Positions 26,277-35,203 of a stretch of DNA of 35,946 bases are shown in pieces (positions within the stretch are counted from its first letter, which is position 1; the number at the start of each line of letters is the position of its first letter). The DNA is from JAIOYV01 sp964388245. GTDB lineage: Bacteria > Bacteroidota > Bacteroidia > Bacteroidales > M50B96. The notes beneath the pieces were generated by a model. That model was not told where the DNA came from, searched no databases, and saw only the letters and a list, made by a program, of their open reading frames with translations. The stretch lies in NCBI GenBank assembly GCA_964388245.1, contig CAYLZH010000012.1, positions 1 to 35,946 on the forward strand, given 5' to 3'. A program made the position numbers and the translations under genes.

Positions 26277-26543
26277 ATGGAAAAGAGAATAGGATCGGCA
26301 ATTATATTGCTCGAAAATACCGGATCGGTAAATAACCTCAATGAGGTAATTTTTCAACATTCATCAATTGTAATCGGACGACAGGGAATTCCCATCAGAG
26401 GCCAGGGTATTAATATTATCTCTCTCGTTTTATGCGGCACTACCGATGATATTGGATCATTAACTGGACAATTGGGAAGACTACCAGGTGTTCAGGTTAA
26501 ATCTGTCCTTTTGAAAGGGAATTTCGATATCCTGAACCAATAA
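26277..26543 (+). CDS. TM1266-type iron-only hydrogenase system putative regulator
   Basis: 88 residues. The pattern (RIGSAIILLENTGSVNNLNE at the start, IRGQGINIISLVLCGTTDDI in the middle, then L-G-R-L-P-G-V-Q-V-K-S) matches the short ACT/NikR-C-like proteins named after Thermotoga TM1266, which are found next to [FeFe]-hydrogenase maturation genes and are thought to be regulatory. It is 41 bp upstream of hydG in the same direction, which supports the assignment. Mode of action is not established. Start is fixed by the Shine-Dalgarno sequence. Confidence 0.88.
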   Translation: MEKRIGSAIILLENTGSVNNLNEVIFQHSSIVIGRQGIPIRGQGINIISLVLCGTTDDIGSLTGQLGRLPGVQVKSVLLKGNFDILNQ

Positions 26544-26584
26544 TCAAGCAAAATACTTTATACTAAAATATAAAACCACAAATA

Positions 26585-28012
26585 ATGAAATTCAATCCTG
26601 AAAAATGTGCAATTAAAGATCAGCGCATGAAGCCATTTATTGATCCTGAGGAAATTTGGGGACATATTAATAATGTAAAACCATCAAACGAGCGTGTCCG
26701 GGAAGTAATAGCAAAATCATTAAACAAAGAACGGTTAACACTCGAAGAAACTGCAGTTCTGATAAATGCAAAAGATCCAGAGTTGATTGAAGAAATCCTG
26801 CAGGGAGCCAGGGATTTAAAAACAAAAGTGTATGGTAACCGTATCGTTTTATTTGCACCGTTATATGTTGGGAACAAGTGTTCGAATAATTGCAAGTACT
26901 GTGGATTCCGGTCGTCGAATAAAGATGCTGTGCGAAAAACCCTCGACAACCAGGAATTGATCAAAGAAGTTGAAGCCCTGGAGGATAACGGGCAAAAACG
27001 ATTGATTCTCGTGTATGGCGAACACCGTGATTATGATGCAGAATATATTGCTGAAACGGTTAAAACTGTGTATTCGGTAAAAAAAGGAAATGGTGAAATC
27101 AGGCGGGTAAATATAAATGCTGCCCCCCTCGATATGGAAGGATACAGGATAGTAAAAGATGCAGGCATTGGTACTTATCAGGTTTTTCAGGAAACCTATC
27201 ACCCTGAGGTTTATAAAGATTATCATCTTGGAGGGAAAAAATCGGATTATGAATACCGGTTAACATCGCTCGATATGGCCCAGGAAGCCGGAATTGATGA
27301 TGTTGGCATTGGCGCCCTGTTTGGATTGTACGACTGGCGGTTCGAGGTATTAAGCCTGGTACGTCATACGAACCATTTTGAGGCCTGTTATAATGTTGGG
27401 CCACACACCATTTCATTTCCCCGCATTCAGGATGCATCAACGTTAAGCTTTGGAGATAAATACATTGTTTCTGATGAAGAATTCGTTCGGCTTGTGGCAA
27501 TTTTGCGATTAGCCGTACCATACACCGGAATGATCCTGACCGCAAGGGAAAATCCTTATGTACGACGCGAAGTAATGAAATTTGGTGTTTCACAAATCGA
27601 TGGGGGAACCAAGCTCGAACTGGGCAGTTATCATGAATCGCAGAACGAAATGCAAAACCTGAACCGAGAACAATTCATGATAAACGACAGCCGCTCGCTA
27701 AACGAAATCATTGATGAATTACTTACCGACGGCTACATGCCATCCTTTTGTACGGCATGCTATCGCAAAGGTCGCACCGGTGAACATTTCATGGAATTTT
27801 CAGTTCCGGGATTTATTAAACGTTACTGTTCGCCTAATGCCATTCTTACCCTTGCCGAATATATTATGGACTATGCTCCGGAAGATACTGCGAAAAAAGG
27901 TTGGAAAGTTATCGACGACAATATTAATGATTTAAAGGACTTTAAGCGGCTCGATGAAGTTAAAATCAGAATTGAACGCATTAAGGCAGGGGAACGCGAT
28001 TTGTATTTTTAG
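26585..28012 (+). CDS. hydG: [FeFe]-hydrogenase maturase HydG (radical SAM tyrosine lyase)
   Basis: 475 residues, the normal HydG length. The radical SAM motif is Cys99/103/106 (CSNNCKYC). The C-terminal cluster motif diagnostic of HydG, CX2CX22C, is Cys389/392/415 (FCTACYRKGRTGEHF). HydG cleaves tyrosine to yield the CO and cyanide ligands of the H-cluster. The C-terminal motif and surrounding sequence separate it from ThiH and HydE. It is paired with the TM1266-type regulator, but HydE, HydF and the hydrogenase itself are not in the window. No clear terminator follows within the 150-bp gap. Confidence 0.96.
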   Translation: MKFNPEKCAIKDQRMKPFIDPEEIWGHINNVKPSNERVREVIAKSLNKERLTLEETAVLINAKDPELIEEILQGARDLKTKVYGNRIVLFAPLYVGNKCSNNCKYCGFRSSNKDAVRKTLDNQELIKEVEALEDNGQKRLILVYGEHRDYDAEYIAETVKTVYSVKKGNGEIRRVNINAAPLDMEGYRIVKDAGIGTYQVFQETYHPEVYKDYHLGGKKSDYEYRLTSLDMAQEAGIDDVGIGALFGLYDWRFEVLSLVRHTNHFEACYNVGPHTISFPRIQDASTLSFGDKYIVSDEEFVRLVAILRLAVPYTGMILTARENPYVRREVMKFGVSQIDGGTKLELGSYHESQNEMQNLNREQFMINDSRSLNEIIDELLTDGYMPSFCTACYRKGRTGEHFMEFSVPGFIKRYCSPNAILTLAEYIMDYAPEDTAKKGWKVIDDNINDLKDFKRLDEVKIRIERIKAGERDLYF

Positions 28013-28162
28013 CAGGGAAAAAATTTATGCAATTAGTTATTAGAATTCATATTAATTGCAGATAATAGATATCAATCATAATTTTCTAATTTTACCAATA
28101 ATTAATCACCGGCCAAAAAAATACAGAGAAATGAACATGCAAAACCATTCACCATTAATTAA

Positions 28163-28879
28163 ATGAACATCATTATTACAATGGCCGGAGCAGGCAGAAG
28201 ATTCAAAGAAACCGGAATTGACATACCAAAATACAAGATAGAGGTTAAAGGAAGAACACTTTTTGAGTGGTCGTTGCACAGCCTTAGAAATTTCTATGAA
28301 TGCAATTTTATCTTCATCACCCAAAAAGAGCATAATGATAAATCGTTTATAATAGATAAATCAAAATCATTAGGCATAGGCACTCTCTCAGTGCTCGAAC
28401 TCGATTCACTCACAAACGGCCAGGCTGAAACAGCTCTTAGGGCTGAAGCACTTATCTCCGATCCAGCCAGAGACATAATAATTTATAACATTGATACTTA
28501 TGTCGAACCTGATCAGTTAAAGCGTGAAGCTATTAGAGGTGCTGGCTGGATACCTGCGTTTGAAGCAGGCGGAGACCGATGGAGTTTCGTAAAAATTGAT
28601 CATGAATATCAGGTTTTGGATATTACGGAAAAAATCAGGATAAGTAACTACGGGACAATTGGCCTCTACTATTTCAGTTCATTTGACCTGTTTAAAAAGA
28701 TTTATTCCGAATATCACTTCGATAAAGGCAAAGAAAGATATATCGCTCCTATGTACAAAGCTATGTTAGCTCAATCCTTTTTGCCGGTTTACGCACATTT
28801 AGTTGATAAAAAGGCTGTACATGTGTTAGGTACACCAGAAGATATTTTACAATTCGATCCAGAATTTTTTTCAGATTAA
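28163..28879 (+). CDS. Sugar-nucleotidyltransferase-like protein (NTP transferase fold)
   Basis: 238 residues. The N-terminus MNIIITMAGAGRRF followed by I-P-K-Y-K-I-E-V-K-G-R-T-L is the nucleotide-binding signature of NTP transferases (G-x-G-x-R-F, then P-K). A central YNIDTYVEP provides the metal-binding aspartate, and the AGGDRWSFVKID and NYGTIGLYYF segments match capsule-type sugar-phosphate nucleotidyltransferases. It likely activates a sugar or related group for surface glycan synthesis; neither substrate nor nucleotide can be told. It lies eight bases upstream of a glycosyltransferase-like gene, forming a two-gene unit. Confidence 0.75.
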   Translation: MNIIITMAGAGRRFKETGIDIPKYKIEVKGRTLFEWSLHSLRNFYECNFIFITQKEHNDKSFIIDKSKSLGIGTLSVLELDSLTNGQAETALRAEALISDPARDIIIYNIDTYVEPDQLKREAIRGAGWIPAFEAGGDRWSFVKIDHEYQVLDITEKIRISNYGTIGLYYFSSFDLFKKIYSEYHFDKGKERYIAPMYKAMLAQSFLPVYAHLVDKKAVHVLGTPEDILQFDPEFFSD

Positions 28880-28887
28880 TATCTGCT

Positions 28888-29640
28888 ATGAAAACAGGAT
28901 TGCGCAAAATCATAAGTATTATTGAGAATCCCTGGTATTTGCATGGTCTTGAAACAAAAGTTGCAATATCATTAACTGGGCACTTCAGGCAAACCTTTGA
29001 GAAACCAGCTTTGATTGAGTATCTTCAAAAATCACGTTTTAAACACATTTATATTCATACCTGGAACCGGTTGGAATCAAATACTTCGCTCTGGAGGCCA
29101 AAGGACGATGAAAGTAAAATTGCTGCCCCCTTTCCGGAAACAAAAGCACAGGCCATGCTAAATCCAATAATATTATCTGTTGAAGATCAAGCGGCTGTAT
29201 CATTGTCGGGTATAAATAATCCGGGTTTAATGTGGGGAAATACCAATTGCTCATATGTAGGATACAAGTATTTATGGTATAGTTTGTATACGAACTTAAA
29301 CAACATCATAACATATTCGACTGACAATGATTTTAAGTATGAGTATTTAATCCGTATGCGACCCGATATGTACAGATGGAAATTTCAAACTGATCTGCTT
29401 AACAAAATTATTGTACAAATTCTGAAAAATGGTGGAAACATAATTCTTGGACATAATCTTGGCAATAGAGCCGGAGATAATATTTTCGGTGGAGATTTTG
29501 AAAACTATAAAAAGTTGGTATTTACGATGTACGAGAACTTCGATCAGATTTATAAAGAAACTTCCGACAAAACCCATCCTGAACACATGGTTGCTACTGC
29601 ACTTAATTCGCTACAAATTCCTTTTATTTCCTATATTTAA
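28888..29640 (+). CDS. Glycosyltransferase-like protein (capsule/surface glycan type)
   Basis: 250 residues, no signal peptide. Recognisable elements are K-V-A-I-S-L-T-G-H-F-R near residue 25, H-I-Y-I-H-T-W after it, and YEYLIRMRPDMYRW (R-x-R-P-D) near residue 155. This combination is typical of poorly characterised glycosyltransferase-like proteins in capsule and LPS loci. Substrate is unknown. It ends soon after the P-E-H motif, slightly short for the type, but no continuation is visible in other frames. The pairing with the preceding nucleotidyltransferase supports a role in surface glycan assembly. Confidence 0.6.
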   Translation: MKTGLRKIISIIENPWYLHGLETKVAISLTGHFRQTFEKPALIEYLQKSRFKHIYIHTWNRLESNTSLWRPKDDESKIAAPFPETKAQAMLNPIILSVEDQAAVSLSGINNPGLMWGNTNCSYVGYKYLWYSLYTNLNNIITYSTDNDFKYEYLIRMRPDMYRWKFQTDLLNKIIVQILKNGGNIILGHNLGNRAGDNIFGGDFENYKKLVFTMYENFDQIYKETSDKTHPEHMVATALNSLQIPFISYI

Positions 29641-29986
29641 AATCAGGGAATCAAATCTGTTGTATAATTTTCTGACAGGGAAAAATCTCTCTTTTTCAGT
29701 TATGATCACAAAATTTCTTCAAACCATTTGCATTTCAATTGAAAATGTACCAGGAGCAAATCAATATTTTCTTTGTGGAAATTGAATTTCACATTAAAAT
29801 TAATTATTGATACCTGCGAAGTTTGATATCGCTTTTTGCAAATTTCACAAATTAATATTCCGCTTCAGTTCATTTCTAAAACCATTTGTTGTCTGTACAA
29901 ATTCTGGATTGCTCATTGTAAATTACCGTTTTTCAGGTATTTGTAAGCCCTTTAAATTCGCTTCAATAATCATAATTCTAAAAGCT
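29641..29986. other. Intergenic region, no gene seen
   Basis: 346 bp without a supportable gene. An in-frame extension of the downstream giant gene starts at 29807, but its translation lacks any domain and precedes the signal peptide, so I treat it as leader sequence. No clear terminator or complete promoter was found. Confidence 0.5.
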
Positions 29987-32900
29987 ATGAAAAAGACTTT
30001 ACTATTACTAATAAGCATTCTCTTAACAGGAACCTTTCTTTCAGCCCAGATTACTCAATTCGAATGGGCAAAAAGTTTTGGAGGTACAGAATTAGATGAA
30101 GGTACATGTAGCGCCATGGATAAATTGGGCAACACCTATATTACAGGGAGTTTTAGAAACACTGTTGATTTTAATCCGGGACCAGGTGTTACACTTGTTA
30201 CATCTAATGGATATTCCGATGTTTTTATTTCAAAGTTCGACACAGCAGGGAATTTTGTATGGGTAAAAACATTTGGCAGCAATATGTCTGAAGAAGGGTA
30301 TTCTATTGCGATCGATTCTTCCGGGAATATTTATACTATAGGGAGGTTTAAAGAGACAGTAGATTTTGACCCGGGCCCTGGAGTCTACAATATTACTCCT
30401 GATGGTTATGCAAATACTTTTATTCTAAAATTAAATGTTTCGGGAAATTTTGTTTGGGTAAAAAGTATGGAAGAAAGTAATGCAGACTACGAAAATTCAA
30501 TGACAGTGGATGACATAGGCAATGTTTATATAACTGGTGCACTTTATGATACGGCAGATTTTAACCCAGACCCAATAGGGACTTATATTTTAACCTCAAA
30601 CGGATCATACGACGCTTTTATATGCAAACTAAATCCATCTGGAGATTTTATCTGGGCACACAACATTGGTGGAAGTTCATCTGATTATGGACGGTCCTTA
30701 ACCATTGATGATGCAGGAAATGTATATTCTACTGGGTACTTTGATGGAACTGTTGATTTTGATCCTACAACCTCAGTATATTCCCTTACCTCAAATGGTA
30801 ATAAGGATATTTATATCGCAAAATATGATATAATGGGAAATTTATGCCTGGCTGTAAACATGGGAGGAAGTAGTTATGATACAGGTAAATCTTTAGCAAT
30901 TGATGGCTCAGGAAATATTTATTGTACTGGCTTGTTTAAAGGTACTGCCGATTTTGATCCGGGACCTGGTATCCATAATATAACTTCAAATGGAAGTGCT
31001 GATATTTTTGTTTCTAAAATTGACGCAATAGGTAACCTTATTTGGGTAAAAACCATGGGTGGAAATGATTTCGATTTTGCGCATAGCATAGCTCTGGATA
31101 ATTATGGGGCAATTTACACAACAGGGCGCTATGAGTCTACTGCTGATTTCGATCCCGATCTAACAACTACATATAATCTAACAACCAACGGAGCATATGA
31201 TATTTTCATTTCAAAACTTGATGCTAACGGTAATTTTGGATGGGCACTAAGCATAGGTGGGAATACACCCTATAATGATTGGGGCAATTCTATATTGTTA
31301 GATACAGTTGGCAACATATATACTACTGGGGTATATTGCGGAAACGCTGATTTTGATCCAAACTCAGGAACAACCCAACTTAATTCAAATGGAAGTTGGG
31401 ATGTATTCCTGCTTAAACTTTCACAGTTAAAGCCACCGGTGGCAAGCTTTTTTGCATCATCAACAAGTGTCTATTCAGGTACACCTGTTCAATTTAACGA
31501 CTTAAGTACAAATAATCCGGATGGTTGGATTTGGGATTTTGGAGATGGTGTAACCAGCTACTTGCAAAATCCTCAACATAGCTATCAAACTGCTGGGACA
31601 TATTCGATTTCACTTATTGTTTCGAACGAAGCCGGAAGCGATACTCTTATTTTACCGGATTACATTGATGTTAATGATTCTCCTGGTTCTTCACCCGGCC
31701 CCCAGTTTTCGTGGTTTGCAGGTGCTGGAGGAAATGATGATGAATATGGAAGATCAATCGCAACTGATGTCCTGGGAAACACTTATGTTGCAGGATATTT
31801 TTATGGTATGGCCGACTTTGATCCCGGACCGGGAATATTCAACCTTATTTCAAATGGAAACAAGGATATTTTCATTCTTAAACTCGACTGTTATGGTGCA
31901 TTGCTATGGGCAAAAAACTTTGGCGGAACCAATTCAGATTACGCCTACTCTCTCGCTGTTGACTCAGCTGGCAATTCATATATTACCGGAGGATTTAAAG
32001 GTATGGTTGACTTTGATCCCAGCCCGGTTGTCGATTATCATGTCTCGAACGGAGCAACCGACATATTTATCCTCAAATTAAATGCAGCCGGTGATTTTGT
32101 TTGGGCTAAAAGTATAGGCGGTCCATCTTATGATGAAGGAAATTCTATAACCATAGATAATTCGGGCAATATTATATCAACAGGACGCTATGAGGAAAGT
32201 GTGAATTTCAATCCAGGTTTTGGGGTTTTCATGTTAAATCCAATTGGTTATTCTGATGTATTCGTACTTAAACTTGATTCGACAGGTAACTTTATCTGGG
32301 CAAAAAGTATGGGTGGTCCCGATTATGACACCGGTAACTCATTAGACATCGATTCGAATGGAAACATTTACACAATAGGCGAATTTCTACAAACAGCCGA
32401 TTTTGATCCAAATCAACTTAATATTTTCAACCTTACATCGAACGGCGTAACCGATGTTTTCTTATCAAAACTTGATGCATCAGGAAATTTTGTTTGGGCT
32501 AAAAGTGTAGGAGGAGTCTCCCTCGATTTTGGAACATCAATAGAAGTAGGGGCTGCAGGAAATATTTACGCTTTATGCAATTTTTACGATACAGTTGATT
32601 TCGACCCAGGGACTGGCGTGAACAATATCGGTTCAAATGGAGACAGGGATATTTGTATCACCAAAATGGATGCATCGGGAAATTTTCTCTGGGCAAAGAA
32701 CATTGGGGGTACAGATAATGACTATGGCCTTTCGCTGGCCATTGATAATGCAGGAAATGTTCTCACATCCGGGTATTTTTATGGGATCGCGGATTTTGAT
32801 CCAGGATTCGGGACCTATGAACTTACATCGAACGGATACAGCGATATATTTATTTCAGGCATGGATATCTCAGGTAACTTTTTGTGGGCAAGAAGCACAG

Positions 32901-34858
32901 GAGGAAATAGTTATGATCAGGCATATTCATTAATTACAAATACTGATGGATCTATTCATGCAACCGGGTATTATAAGGGAACAGTTGATTTTGATCCGGG
33001 AGCCGAAACCTCATATTCTACAGCCTCAGGTGGGAAAGATTTGTTCGTTATAACATTCTCTCAATTACAAATTCTAACAGCATATATCTCAGCTTCCGAT
33101 TCATGCATTGTTCTGGGAGAAAGCATTCAATTCTATGATCAAAGCTCAGGTAATCCTACAAGCTGGCTTTGGAATTTTGGCGACGGGAACAGCAGTATTC
33201 AACAAAATCCACTACATACCTACCAAAATCCGGGCGTCTACACTGTATCTCTTATTGTATCCAATTCCGAAGGATCGGATACAACCATATATCAAAATTT
33301 TATAGAAGTTACCAGCCCTTTTCAGGGAACTAATCCATGGACATATTCCATAACCGGCACAACCCATTCGATATTAATCGAGAATACAATACCCATTACC
33401 ATCGATGGAGTACAAATATCCAATGGCGATTACATTGGTGTATTCTACGATTCGCTTGGCACTTTAGCATGTGGTGGTTATGTTCCGTGGAATGGGAACA
33501 ATACAGTGCTCACTGCATGGGGGGCTGATGTTGGAAACGATGGTTTTGCATCAGGAGAAAGTTTTAAGTGGAAAATATGGAGAGCCGTGGATGGGAGTGA
33601 ATTTATTGCAACAGCCACTTATATTCCGGTACCTGTAATGCCCAATCAGGGCGATTTTACATCTAATGGGATGAGCGGCCTCACATCATTAATAGCCTCA
33701 GCCATCGACTATCAAACCATGAGCCTGCCGGGAACATGGAGCTTCTTTTCAACATATATTATCCCCAACGAAACCAATATCGACAGTGTATTAAATCCGG
33801 TTATTTCAGAAGTTGTTATTGTAAAAGATGGTTTAGGATTTACCTCCTGGCCAGCTTACGGAATTAACCAGATTGGCAATATAATAATAGGCGAAGGATA
33901 TCAGATTAAAATGAATTCGCCACAAACATTCGATATAGTGGGAACAGCAATTGTACCTGAAACTACACCCGTTACAATACCCCAGGGATGGAGTTTTTTA
34001 GGATATCTAAGACAATCATCAGCACCAATAACCTCGATGTTGAGCCAGGTAGTCTCAGAAATAATAATAGTAAAAAACGGTATGGGAGGAACCTATTGGC
34101 CCCAATATGGGATCGATATGATTGGAAACATGAATCCCGGTGAGGGTTATCAAATTAAAATGAACAGTCAGCAATCGGTTACCTATCCAGCTAATTCAAT
34201 AAACTTTAAAAAAGAATCCTATAGTCGAAAAAATCCTCAATACTTCAACTTAAATTTGAATACCGGTAATAATATGACACTTGGAATACCTCTCTCATCC
34301 TGGGAAAAAACACCTGATTTTGGTGATGAAATCGGCATAGTTAACCAATCTGGATTATTGGTTGGTTCGGGAGTATTTCCTAATGAAGATATGGCCATTA
34401 CAATTTGGGGAAACGATGTGTATTCTGAATCGGTTGATGGTTTAATTGAGGACGAAGAATTTATGTTGCGAATTTGGAGTCGAGCTACTGAATCTGAATC
34501 AGCCTTGAATATTGAATACGGGGTAAAAGATGATAGGAAATTTGAAACGAATAAGATTTTAATAGCACGAAAAATATACTACAACGATCAGGCTTCCGGT
34601 TATAGACTAAACCAAAACAATCCAAATCCGGTTTTTGATAAAACAGAATTTAGTTTTTACCTGCCATTCAAGACATTTGTCGAATTTTCAATTCTAAATA
34701 ATCATGGTAAATTTATCGAAACTATTATTTCAAAAGAAATGAATGCCGGAAATTACAGCTTTAATTACCAACCACATAATCTCAATACCGGAATTTACTA
34801 TTATCAGCTTAAAACGCCCGATTATGTTGAAACCAGGAAAATGATAATTATGAGGTAA
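29987..34858 (+). CDS. Large T9SS-secreted protein with two seven-blade propellers and PKD domains
   Basis: 1623 residues. The ATG at 29987 begins a standard signal peptide (MKKTLLLLISILLTGTFLSA). Order: seven SBBP-like blades (about 33-478), PKD domain (482-564, WIWDFGDG), seven more blades (571-1024), PKD domain (1032-1109, WLWNFGDG), GDYIGVFYDSLGTLACGGY module (1110-1238), twin W-S-F module (1243-1401), GDEIG module (1408-1535), and T9SS type-A tail (1538-1623, ending RKMIIMR). Blades carry a DFDPGPG loop that may bind calcium. Probably a cell-surface binding protein; no enzyme motif is seen. The end modules are shared with the giant at 7234-15717. A terminator follows 15 bp after the stop. 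Confidence 0.88.
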   Translation: MKKTLLLLISILLTGTFLSAQITQFEWAKSFGGTELDEGTCSAMDKLGNTYITGSFRNTVDFNPGPGVTLVTSNGYSDVFISKFDTAGNFVWVKTFGSNMSEEGYSIAIDSSGNIYTIGRFKETVDFDPGPGVYNITPDGYANTFILKLNVSGNFVWVKSMEESNADYENSMTVDDIGNVYITGALYDTADFNPDPIGTYILTSNGSYDAFICKLNPSGDFIWAHNIGGSSSDYGRSLTIDDAGNVYSTGYFDGTVDFDPTTSVYSLTSNGNKDIYIAKYDIMGNLCLAVNMGGSSYDTGKSLAIDGSGNIYCTGLFKGTADFDPGPGIHNITSNGSADIFVSKIDAIGNLIWVKTMGGNDFDFAHSIALDNYGAIYTTGRYESTADFDPDLTTTYNLTTNGAYDIFISKLDANGNFGWALSIGGNTPYNDWGNSILLDTVGNIYTTGVYCGNADFDPNSGTTQLNSNGSWDVFLLKLSQLKPPVASFFASSTSVYSGTPVQFNDLSTNNPDGWIWDFGDGVTSYLQNPQHSYQTAGTYSISLIVSNEAGSDTLILPDYIDVNDSPGSSPGPQFSWFAGAGGNDDEYGRSIATDVLGNTYVAGYFYGMADFDPGPGIFNLISNGNKDIFILKLDCYGALLWAKNFGGTNSDYAYSLAVDSAGNSYITGGFKGMVDFDPSPVVDYHVSNGATDIFILKLNAAGDFVWAKSIGGPSYDEGNSITIDNSGNIISTGRYEESVNFNPGFGVFMLNPIGYSDVFVLKLDSTGNFIWAKSMGGPDYDTGNSLDIDSNGNIYTIGEFLQTADFDPNQLNIFNLTSNGVTDVFLSKLDASGNFVWAKSVGGVSLDFGTSIEVGAAGNIYALCNFYDTVDFDPGTGVNNIGSNGDRDICITKMDASGNFLWAKNIGGTDNDYGLSLAIDNAGNVLTSGYFYGIADFDPGFGTYELTSNGYSDIFISGMDISGNFLWARSTGGNSYDQAYSLITNTDGSIHATGYYKGTVDFDPGAETSYSTASGGKDLFVITFSQLQILTAYISASDSCIVLGESIQFYDQSSGNPTSWLWNFGDGNSSIQQNPLHTYQNPGVYTVSLIVSNSEGSDTTIYQNFIEVTSPFQGTNPWTYSITGTTHSILIENTIPITIDGVQISNGDYIGVFYDSLGTLACGGYVPWNGNNTVLTAWGADVGNDGFASGESFKWKIWRAVDGSEFIATATYIPVPVMPNQGDFTSNGMSGLTSLIASAIDYQTMSLPGTWSFFSTYIIPNETNIDSVLNPVISEVVIVKDGLGFTSWPAYGINQIGNIIIGEGYQIKMNSPQTFDIVGTAIVPETTPVTIPQGWSFLGYLRQSSAPITSMLSQVVSEIIIVKNGMGGTYWPQYGIDMIGNMNPGEGYQIKMNSQQSVTYPANSINFKKESYSRKNPQYFNLNLNTGNNMTLGIPLSSWEKTPDFGDEIGIVNQSGLLVGSGVFPNEDMAITIWGNDVYSESVDGLIEDEEFMLRIWSRATESESALNIEYGVKDDRKFETNKILIARKIYYNDQASGYRLNQNNPNPVFDKTEFSFYLPFKTFVEFSILNNHGKFIETIISKEMNAGNYSFNYQPHNLNTGIYYYQLKTPDYVETRKMIIMR
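30085..31430 (+). repeat. First block of seven SBBP-like beta-propeller blades
   Basis: Seven repeats of about 65 residues (195 bp): D-x-G-x-S-x-A-I-D-x-x-GN-I-Y-x-TG-x-F-x-x-T-x-DFDPGPG ... L-TSNG-x-x-DIFI-x-K-L-D-x-x-GNF-x-W-x-K-x-x-GG. The seventh lacks the final W-x-K strand and closes with L-K-L-S-Q. Confidence 0.85.
31735..33060 (+). repeat. Second block of seven SBBP-like beta-propeller blades
   Basis: Same repeat as the first block, again seven copies, the last one ending in F-V-I-T-F-S-Q just as block one ends in L-K-L-S-Q. Block plus PKD domain appears duplicated as a unit. Confidence 0.85.
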
Positions 34859-34872
34859 TAAAAGTAAGAAAA

Positions 34873-34902
34873 GAAACCAGATCAAACGATCTGGTTTTCT
34901 TT
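34873..34902 (+). terminator. Rho-independent terminator of the propeller protein gene
   Basis: AAACCAGATC and GATCTGGTTT form a perfect 10-bp stem with an AAAC loop, followed by TTCTTT. It lies 15 bp after the stop codon at 34858. Confidence 0.85.
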
Positions 34903-35203
34903 AATATCATTGCAGTTTGAAAAGAAGATACAAAATGTCGAACGACAAAACTTTGTGTAGTTATTGCAGTTTCTTTAACCGAACAAAATTTAATCCCTAT
35001 ATTGGTTTATAGCGATCACATAAGATTGCGTTCCAATTCAAACTATCATAATTCTCATTGTGCTTTCACCTTAATTATACAATAAAGCACCTTTAAAATA
35101 AGATTTGCCTTTAATCATGATATGATGTTATTTTTCTTACATTGCATTGGTTAAAACAAAGTTGAGCTCTTATTCTCAACCCTGAAAAATATACATCGAT
35201 GCT
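34903..35203. other. Intergenic leader of the fucosidase gene
   Basis: About 300 bp, AT-rich, with no gene seen. It contains a small inverted repeat at 35161-35180 (GTTGAG, eight bases, CTCAAC) 24 bp before the fucosidase ATG, which could be an operator or leader hairpin. No consensus promoter is convincing. Confidence 0.4.

Noticed and set aside
29447..29785. 112-codon frame overlapping the end of the glycosyltransferase-like gene
   Set aside because: Its translation is a frame-shifted reading of the upstream gene and does not continue the protein family; no evidence for a frameshift.
29807..29986. 60-codon N-terminal extension of the propeller protein
   Set aside because: It would place a signal peptide inside the protein; the ATG at 29987 starts a standard signal peptide.
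31617..32081. 154-codon frame inside the propeller gene
   Set aside because: Out-of-frame shadow of the repeat-rich coding sequence with no independent start signal.
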